Source: Bacteroidota bacterium (GTDB lineage Bacteria > Bacteroidota > Bacteroidia > Flavobacteriales_D > Crocinitomicaceae). From it: a DNA stretch of 26,642 nt. The number at the start of each line of letters is the position of its first letter. Positions within the stretch are counted from its first letter, which is position 1. Position numbers and translations under genes: made by a program. The stretch lies in assembly GCA_016866415.1 (NCBI GenBank), contig VGML01000008.1:1-26642 (forward strand), read 5' to 3'. Under the pieces are notes generated by a model, which worked only from the letters and a program-made list of their open reading frames with translations, did not search any database and was not told the DNA's origin. Shown here piece by piece: positions 21,612-26,642 of this stretch.

Positions 21612-24197
21612 ATGAAATTAGACGCAACTTTTTTATTGATCTTTTGGTTTTTATTTTCGTTTATTGCAAACGGACAGTTAACAGATGACTTTTCCGATGG
21701 AGACTTTACAACTAATCCAACTTGGTCTGGAACAACCGCTGATTTTATAGTGAATACATCTCAACAGTTGCAATTGAATAATACGGTTACGGCAACTTCT
21801 CAACTCACCACTACACACAATTTACCTGATCTAAATGCTAAGGAATGGCGTATTTGGGTTAAACAGAGTTTTTCCCCCTCTTCAAGTAATTACGGGCGAG
21901 TATACTTAACGGCTGATAATTCAGATTTAACCTTAGTTCAAAACGGGTATTACCTACAATTTGGAGAGGCAAATGCGATTGATGCAATTCGCTTATTTAA
22001 AATACAAGGAGGAATTTCAACTCAGTTATGTGCCGGAATTGATGGTCAAATTACAAATAGTTTTACAACTCGCGTTAGTGTAAAGCGTGATGCCCTTGGC
22101 AACTGGAGTTTGTTTGCTGATTTGACAGGTGGACAAAATTTTATTTTGCAAGGTACAGCTAACGATCCAGGTTCAATGATTGGAACGCATTTCGGTGTTT
22201 TAGATGTTTACACCTCAAGCAACGCCAACAAATTCTTTTACGACGACATATACATTGGAAATGAAATTATTGATAACCAACCGCCCGTTTTAACTTCGGC
22301 AACTGCAGTTTCTTCAACTCAAGTGGATGTCTTATTTAACGAATCGCTTGACCCAGCGAGTGCCCAAAATGTATTAAATTATTCGTTTAACCCAACCGTT
22401 TCTCCTTCATCGGCGGTGCTTGACCCGTTAAATACGGCTTTGGTACATTTATCTACTTCAACCGCATTCATAAACGGGACAACATACACATTAACTACAA
22501 CTAACATTTCAGACATCTCATCAAATGTTTCAGGAAATCAATCGACTAATTTTCAATATCTAGTAGCTGATTCTGTTTTACCTGGGGAGGTAATTATCAA
22601 CGAGTTTTTTCCTGACCCAACGCCCGTTATTGGTCTTCCAGAAGTTGAATTCGTTGAAATCTACAATAAGAGCAATAAGATTTTTAATCTAACGGGATGG
22701 AAAATTGGCGATGCATCTTCAGATGGAACGATTGCAAATGCATGGTTATTACCCGGAGAGTACAAAGTTTTAACGGCAACGGTGAATATTCCACTTTTCA
22801 CTTCAACAACTGCAGTTGGGGTAACAAGTTTTCCAAGCTTAAATAACGCGGGTGACGATGTGGTATTGAAGGATAATTATGGTCAAATAATAGATAAACT
22901 CACCTATACTGATGCTTGGTACAAAGATGAAATCAAGAAAAGTGGAGGATACTCCCTTGAGCTAATAAACCCAAACGATCCTTGTTCGGACGATGACAAT
23001 TGGATTGCTTCAACATGGATTTTAGGGGGAACACCTGGAAGTGTGAATTCCGTTTACAGCATTATTCCGGATACAATCGTACCGTCGATATCAATGGCTT
23101 TGGCTTTAGCTCCAAATTTCTTAGAATTGCAATTCGATGAGGGAATGGATTCCACATCCCTTGCCAATTCATTACTTTCATTTAATCCCAATTTAACCAT
23201 TCAAAATAAGTTTATTCAAGGAAGTCATCCAAAAGTTATGACATTGCAATTCAACGAAAATCTTGTTGGATCACAGTTTTACTCCTTTACCCTAGGACCA
23301 ATTTCAGATTGTTGGTTGAATTCAACCGAGCGCAATGGAACATTCATTTTACCTGAAACAGCCCAAAAAGGTGATGTGATCATCAACGAAATCCTTCAAA
23401 ACCCATTGACCGGTGGAGAAGATTGGATTGAGTTGTATAATAATTCTAACAAAGTGATTAATTTGAAAGATTGGCAATTTGCAAATTTTGACAACGACAC
23501 CCTCGATAATTTCAAAACGATTGAAGATAATTATTTGCTCCAACCGAATGATTATGTGGTACTAGGAAAAGACTCAAGTTTTGTAAAACAAAATTACCCT
23601 TTTGCGGCGCCAGGCAAATTTTTATTCAGCGAGTTACCAAGTTACAACAACGATTCTGGAACGGTTTATTTGATCGATAATGCTGAAATTATTGATAAAG
23701 TTTCTTACCTAGATGAGTGGCATTTTGATTTATTAGATAATACTGATGGTGTTTCTCTTGAACGGATTGATCCAAATGGAGTATCAGACAGCGAATTCAA
23801 TTGGCATTCTGCTGCTGAAGATTATGGATTTGGAACGCCTGGTAGAAAGAACTCTCAATTTTTGCCTGCTGTTTCAAATGGAACAATCACCCTAGCCAAC
23901 GACGTTTTCTCTCCAGATAACGATGGTTTTGAGGATGTTCTACAAATTTCTTACGAAATGAATGAATCAGGACTACTTGGGAAAGCAACCATTTTCGACG
24001 ATCGAGGAAGACCCGTTAGAAAGTTGTTCGGTAACGAATTATTAGGGAGTAAAGGTACATTTTCTTGGGATGGAGTCACTGATAATCAAGTTAAAGCAAG
24101 CATTGGCGTTTACGTAATTTTATTTGAAGCGTTTTCAACAAATGGTGGTGTAATTTTTACAACAAAAAAAGCAGTTACGCTAGCTGGAAGACTTTAG
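21612..24197 (+). CDS. Large secreted lamin-tail domain protein with FlgD-like C-terminus
   Basis: The 861-residue product has a signal peptide (MKLDATFLLIFWFLFSFIANGQ). A first domain to about 215 is beta-rich and resembles a lectin/laminin-G-type fold. Next come Ig-like units of the SbsA kind at about 221-315 (QPPVLTSATAVSSTQVDVLF) and about 489-580. Two lamin-tail domains begin GEVIINEFFPDP at about 325 and GDVIINEILQNP at about 587, each with an LTGW- or LKDW-type strand. The end, from about 766 (FSPDNDGFEDVLQISYEM), is a FlgD-like domain with GVYVILFEA near the tail, as in gliding-motility-associated or T9SS-exported proteins. It is probably a cell-surface protein. The outer-membrane protein gene follows 21 bp downstream. 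Confidence 0.85.
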   Translation: MKLDATFLLIFWFLFSFIANGQLTDDFSDGDFTTNPTWSGTTADFIVNTSQQLQLNNTVTATSQLTTTHNLPDLNAKEWRIWVKQSFSPSSSNYGRVYLTADNSDLTLVQNGYYLQFGEANAIDAIRLFKIQGGISTQLCAGIDGQITNSFTTRVSVKRDALGNWSLFADLTGGQNFILQGTANDPGSMIGTHFGVLDVYTSSNANKFFYDDIYIGNEIIDNQPPVLTSATAVSSTQVDVLFNESLDPASAQNVLNYSFNPTVSPSSAVLDPLNTALVHLSTSTAFINGTTYTLTTTNISDISSNVSGNQSTNFQYLVADSVLPGEVIINEFFPDPTPVIGLPEVEFVEIYNKSNKIFNLTGWKIGDASSDGTIANAWLLPGEYKVLTATVNIPLFTSTTAVGVTSFPSLNNAGDDVVLKDNYGQIIDKLTYTDAWYKDEIKKSGGYSLELINPNDPCSDDDNWIASTWILGGTPGSVNSVYSIIPDTIVPSISMALALAPNFLELQFDEGMDSTSLANSLLSFNPNLTIQNKFIQGSHPKVMTLQFNENLVGSQFYSFTLGPISDCWLNSTERNGTFILPETAQKGDVIINEILQNPLTGGEDWIELYNNSNKVINLKDWQFANFDNDTLDNFKTIEDNYLLQPNDYVVLGKDSSFVKQNYPFAAPGKFLFSELPSYNNDSGTVYLIDNAEIIDKVSYLDEWHFDLLDNTDGVSLERIDPNGVSDSEFNWHSAAEDYGFGTPGRKNSQFLPAVSNGTITLANDVFSPDNDGFEDVLQISYEMNESGLLGKATIFDDRGRPVRKLFGNELLGSKGTFSWDGVTDNQVKASIGVYVILFEAFSTNGGVIFTTKKAVTLAGRL

Positions 24198-24218
24198 TTT
24201 TGTAAAAAACAAAAAGTG

Positions 24219-24683
24219 ATGAAATATTTAGCTTTATCTGCAATTTTAATTCAATCTATTTTTTCGTTCGGGCAAAATCAATCGTATAAAACCCTCGTTG
24301 GAATTAAAGGCGGTTTTCCTGGATATGGATCCCTGAATGTTAAACACAATTTAGGCGGAACAAAGTATATCGAGGCAAGCATGGGTGGATTGGGGAGAAG
24401 AAATTATGGCAGCGGATTTTATCTGTTAGGAGATTTAGAAATAAACAACCAATTGAGTCATGGATTTTTATGGCACTATGGAGCAGGTGCTTTGGTTGGA
24501 TTTTCATCTAACCAAGTAAACAGTTATTTTCAGTTTGCACCCAACGCAATTGCCGGATTGGAGTATGTTTTCGAAGATTTACCGTTAAATATTTCAATCG
24601 ATACTGGTCCTTACCTGTTTATCACTCCTCAATTCAATTTTGTTTGGGGAGGAGGATTCGCGCTTCGCTATGTCGTTAAGTAA
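24219..24683 (+). CDS. Small outer-membrane beta-barrel-like protein
   Basis: The product is 154 residues from the ATG at 24219; a GTG at 24216 could add one. A signal peptide ends near FSFGQ (about residue 18). The rest alternates hydrophobic and polar residues with many glycines and aromatics (VGIKGGFPGYG, LGGTKYIEASMGG, SGFYLLGDLEI, FLWHYGAGALVGF, NFVWGGGFALRYVVK), which suggests six to eight strands of a small barrel, although the final residue is lysine rather than the usual aromatic. It ends in frame overlap with the next gene (14 bp). No specific family is recognised. Confidence 0.7.
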   Translation: MKYLALSAILIQSIFSFGQNQSYKTLVGIKGGFPGYGSLNVKHNLGGTKYIEASMGGLGRRNYGSGFYLLGDLEINNQLSHGFLWHYGAGALVGFSSNQVNSYFQFAPNAIAGLEYVFEDLPLNISIDTGPYLFITPQFNFVWGGGFALRYVVK

Positions 24684-25932
24684 CTTAAACTTTTCTCCAG
24701 GAGCCAAAAATTGGATTCCTAAATATTTTGATCTTGTAGAGAAAGAAATAATTTCACTTTCAATCGACTTAAAGAATGATTTAGAAGTTAGTACACTGCG
24801 CCTGTTGATAAACAAAACAGGACTTCAATATGGCTCATGCACTCAGTTTATTTACGCTAAAAACATCGACTCTTCGAGATATACAAAAGATGAACAGCTC
24901 AAATTATTATTATTTGAAACTTTAATTTACGTCTACTTTGACCGATTTGAAAAATTCGATAAGGATCATTTTTTACGATTGTTAGAAGAGTTTTACCAAG
25001 GCGATAACCCTTCACAGTTCAGTCATTGGCTGGGTTTTTTCTCAGAGCAAAGTAAGGAAGGGAAAATCGAAAAAATATTAAGCGATCGCGTCAAAGTAAA
25101 ATCGACCATTTTTGGTTCCAATTATTGGCTGAACCACCTTTCAAATAGTTTTGTTTTTTTAGACGTTTTGTTATTTGAAAGTTTTCTTCAAAATAATTCT
25201 CTTTACTTCTTTGAGTCATATGAGCCAATTGCTGTGGCAACAATAAATTGTCTAGCATTTTCTGCTTATTTTGACAATCAATTAATTGAGAAGGAACAGC
25301 GAATGCTATGGCATTTTCTAGCAAGTGCGGATTTAGAAAAAGAATTAAAAATTAAGTGTGAAAGAAGCATTCTCGAAGGAATTACAAAAAATGAAATAGA
25401 CCTTAAACCGATTCAAGATTTATCGATAAAAATTGCGATTTATGAATTATCTATTTTCGTGATAAAAGGTTCTGATTTTATTTCAGAGGAAGAGGAATTA
25501 AAAAGCATTGAATTCGGTCATTTTTTGGGGCTTTCTGAAAATGAAATTCAAATTTCATTCATGTTATGTAATTCTTTTTTATTAGAGAATGAAGATGAAG
25601 TAAAACTGCTTAATTCTGAGTCAAATACACAATTTATTTATCGCGCGTTTACAAAGAGGTGGTTCCGAATTTTAGGTAGAAATAAAGACAAGTTGGTTCA
25701 AGAATTAAAAGAAAGCAAGGAATTGATTTCACTAATTCAGAAATCAACTAAAGAAGAACTTTCAAAAGAGGAAAAGGAATTGGTCAAAAGTCAATTCATG
25801 GATATTCTTAAGTCAATGCCATCTATGGCGATATTTTTACTTCCAGGAGGAGGTTTGCTTTTACCATTAATTCTAAAAATAGTCCCTGATCTTTTACCCT
25901 CTTCTTTTAAAGAAAATGAATTAGAAAAATGA
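24670..25932 (+). CDS. LETM1-related biofilm-associated protein
   Basis: The 420-residue product, from the ATG at 24670 inside the end of the upstream gene, is a long mostly helical protein. It begins SPGAKNWIPKYFDLVEKE, as Bacteroidota members of the LETM1-related family tend to. The C-terminus (about 382-413) has SMPSMAIFLLPGGGLLLPLI followed by VPDLLPSSF, the LETM1-like hydrophobic signature. In mitochondria LETM1 is an ion-exchange protein of the inner membrane; the bacterial proteins are only loosely linked to biofilm formation and their activity is unknown. The 14-bp overlap with the barrel gene suggests translational coupling. A small unknown protein and an ABC transporter ATPase follow, within 5 bp and then 1 bp overlap. 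Confidence 0.85.
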   Translation: MSLSNLNFSPGAKNWIPKYFDLVEKEIISLSIDLKNDLEVSTLRLLINKTGLQYGSCTQFIYAKNIDSSRYTKDEQLKLLLFETLIYVYFDRFEKFDKDHFLRLLEEFYQGDNPSQFSHWLGFFSEQSKEGKIEKILSDRVKVKSTIFGSNYWLNHLSNSFVFLDVLLFESFLQNNSLYFFESYEPIAVATINCLAFSAYFDNQLIEKEQRMLWHFLASADLEKELKIKCERSILEGITKNEIDLKPIQDLSIKIAIYELSIFVIKGSDFISEEEELKSIEFGHFLGLSENEIQISFMLCNSFLLENEDEVKLLNSESNTQFIYRAFTKRWFRILGRNKDKLVQELKESKELISLIQKSTKEELSKEEKELVKSQFMDILKSMPSMAIFLLPGGGLLLPLILKIVPDLLPSSFKENELEK

Positions 25933-25936
25933 AAAA

Positions 25937-26368
25937 ATGATGAAATGTAAAATACATACTTATCTGCTCAATGACGCTTTTTCGCAAGAATTTGCAGATA
26001 AATATCACAACGGAAAACCATCTGAAGATAACCAATTGTTTGAATGGGAGGATGAATTAGAAGTTTCAAATCCGGTTTCAACTGTAACGGAAATCAAAAA
26101 CGAAACGTATTTGCTACAAGGCAACATGCCTGACGGATCAACTTTTTCATATCCAATTCCAAACATGAGGTTGGTGAAAATTGAATCAAAAGATGCTCCA
26201 GCATTCTTCATCGGTTGCTCCGAAAATATTCTAAATGAATTGAAAATCCATAAGAATGAAAACGCTGCCAATATTGAGCTCTATTTAAAAGATTACGAAC
26301 CTCTTTCTAACCCAATTCCGGGAATTTATATTGGTTCAAAATCATTTCCGAAAGAACTTATTTTCTAA
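25937..26368 (+). CDS. Hypothetical protein between the LETM1-related and ABC transporter genes
   Basis: I do not recognise this 143-residue protein. It has no signal peptide or membrane helix and should be cytosolic. The sequence is acidic in the first half (NQLFEWEDELEVSNPVSTVTE) and contains PDGSTFSYPIPNMRLVKIE, which suggests a beta-rich fold. ATG codons at 25937 and 25940 could both be used. It begins 4 bp after the LETM1-related gene, and its stop codon overlaps the ATG of the ABC ATPase gene by one base (TAATG), so it very probably belongs to the same transcript and may work with one of these two proteins. Confidence 0.7.
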   Translation: MMKCKIHTYLLNDAFSQEFADKYHNGKPSEDNQLFEWEDELEVSNPVSTVTEIKNETYLLQGNMPDGSTFSYPIPNMRLVKIESKDAPAFFIGCSENILNELKIHKNENAANIELYLKDYEPLSNPIPGIYIGSKSFPKELIF

Positions 26369-26642
26369 TGCTTTTTGCGGATAAAATTTCACTTCATTTC
26401 GATAAACCGATTTTAAAAAAGATCAGTTTCAAACTTCTGCCTGGAGAATTGGTTGGCTTGGTAGGAAAAAGTGGAGCTGGAAAATCTTCATTATTGAAAA
26501 TCTTGGCTGGACATCTTCAATCAACTGAAGGCAAAGTTTTTTTCGATCAAACAGAGTTACCTCCTGTAAGCTCGATGTTAATCCCAGGATACAAGAAAAT
26601 AGCTCTGGTTAATCAGGATTTCAAATTGGACCCCTATCATTC
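26368..26642 (+). CDS. ABC transporter ATP-binding protein, N-terminal part
   Basis: The gene starts with the ATG at 26368 and runs off the window after 91 codons. The product begins MLFADKISLHFDKPILKKIS, then LPGELVGLVGKSGAGKSSLL with the Walker A motif GKSGAGKS at about 35-42, and a Q-loop in ALVNQDFKL near residue 82. This is a typical ABC ATPase that couples ATP hydrolysis to transport or to lipoprotein/lipid release. The permease and signature motif lie outside the window, so the substrate cannot be judged. It overlaps the upstream gene by one base and so is the last visible member of the LETM1-related operon. Confidence 0.92.
   Translation, partial: MLFADKISLHFDKPILKKISFKLLPGELVGLVGKSGAGKSSLLKILAGHLQSTEGKVFFDQTELPPVSSMLIPGYKKIALVNQDFKLDPYH

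Noticed and set aside
24640..24669. TTG start for the LETM1-related protein
   Set aside because: The ATG at 24670 is available and gives the usual N-terminus of the family; the earlier segment only mirrors the barrel gene in another frame.

Overview
The window is chromosomal DNA from a bacterium of the phylum Bacteroidota, most likely order Flavobacteriales; a Fluviicola/Crocinitomicaceae-type genome is my guess and cannot be proven here. The evidence is: a type IX secretion (T9SS) sorting tail with SprB-like repeats, a DUF4249 lipoprotein, a LETM1-related 'biofilm-associated' protein, a short 289-residue primary sigma factor, AT-rich sequence with almost no Shine-Dalgarno sites, several exact copies of the Bacteroidota -7 box TAnnTTTG, and tRNA genes without an encoded CCA end.

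Layout. Positions 1-3813 (+) hold the tail of a possible FKBP-type isomerase, a DUF4249 lipoprotein and priA. Positions 3814-3916 hold a diverged second copy of the 3' end of priA, which also contains the rpoD terminator. Positions 3919-6939 (-) hold rpoD and the potassium transporter gene kup. Positions 7014-7391 hold tRNA-Leu(GAG) with promoter and terminator, then a 61-bp second copy of the tRNA 3' end plus terminator 166 bp downstream. A small T9SS cargo protein (7421-8215, -) and kynureninase (8502-9776, -) follow, divergent from hemL (9833-11137, +).

Positions 11261-14452 (+) hold a small HTH-like protein, an NAD(P)-dependent epimerase/reductase and three carotenoid genes (CruF-like hydratase, CrtZ-type hydroxylase, fused lycopene cyclase). 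Together the three fit the late steps to hydroxylated, probably monocyclic carotenoids of the saproxanthin/myxol type; crtB and crtI are not here. A two-tRNA unit (Gly-GCC, Leu-UAA) lies at 14541-14754. Positions 14887-17762 (+) hold five closely spaced cell-envelope genes: two secreted proteins (one DUF2927-like with an HxxxEE motif), a six-helix membrane protein, a membrane-anchored M15-type peptidase and an L,D-transpeptidase. The last two form a plausible peptidoglycan trimming and cross-linking pair.

Positions 17937-20562 (+) hold two overlapping genes for PLP enzymes of different folds: an unfamiliar fold-type I enzyme and a fold-type III DAP/ornithine-decarboxylase relative with altered active-site motifs. 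This is the best candidate for an undescribed enzymatic system. The pair converges on asd (20568-21545, -). The right end (21612-26642, +) holds a large lamin-tail surface protein, a small outer-membrane barrel protein, the LETM1-related protein, an unknown protein and the start of an ABC transporter ATPase.

The window is mostly ordinary core genome. The unusual parts are the two duplicated 3' ends (priA and tRNA-Leu), the PLP enzyme pair and the envelope gene set next to the tRNAs.
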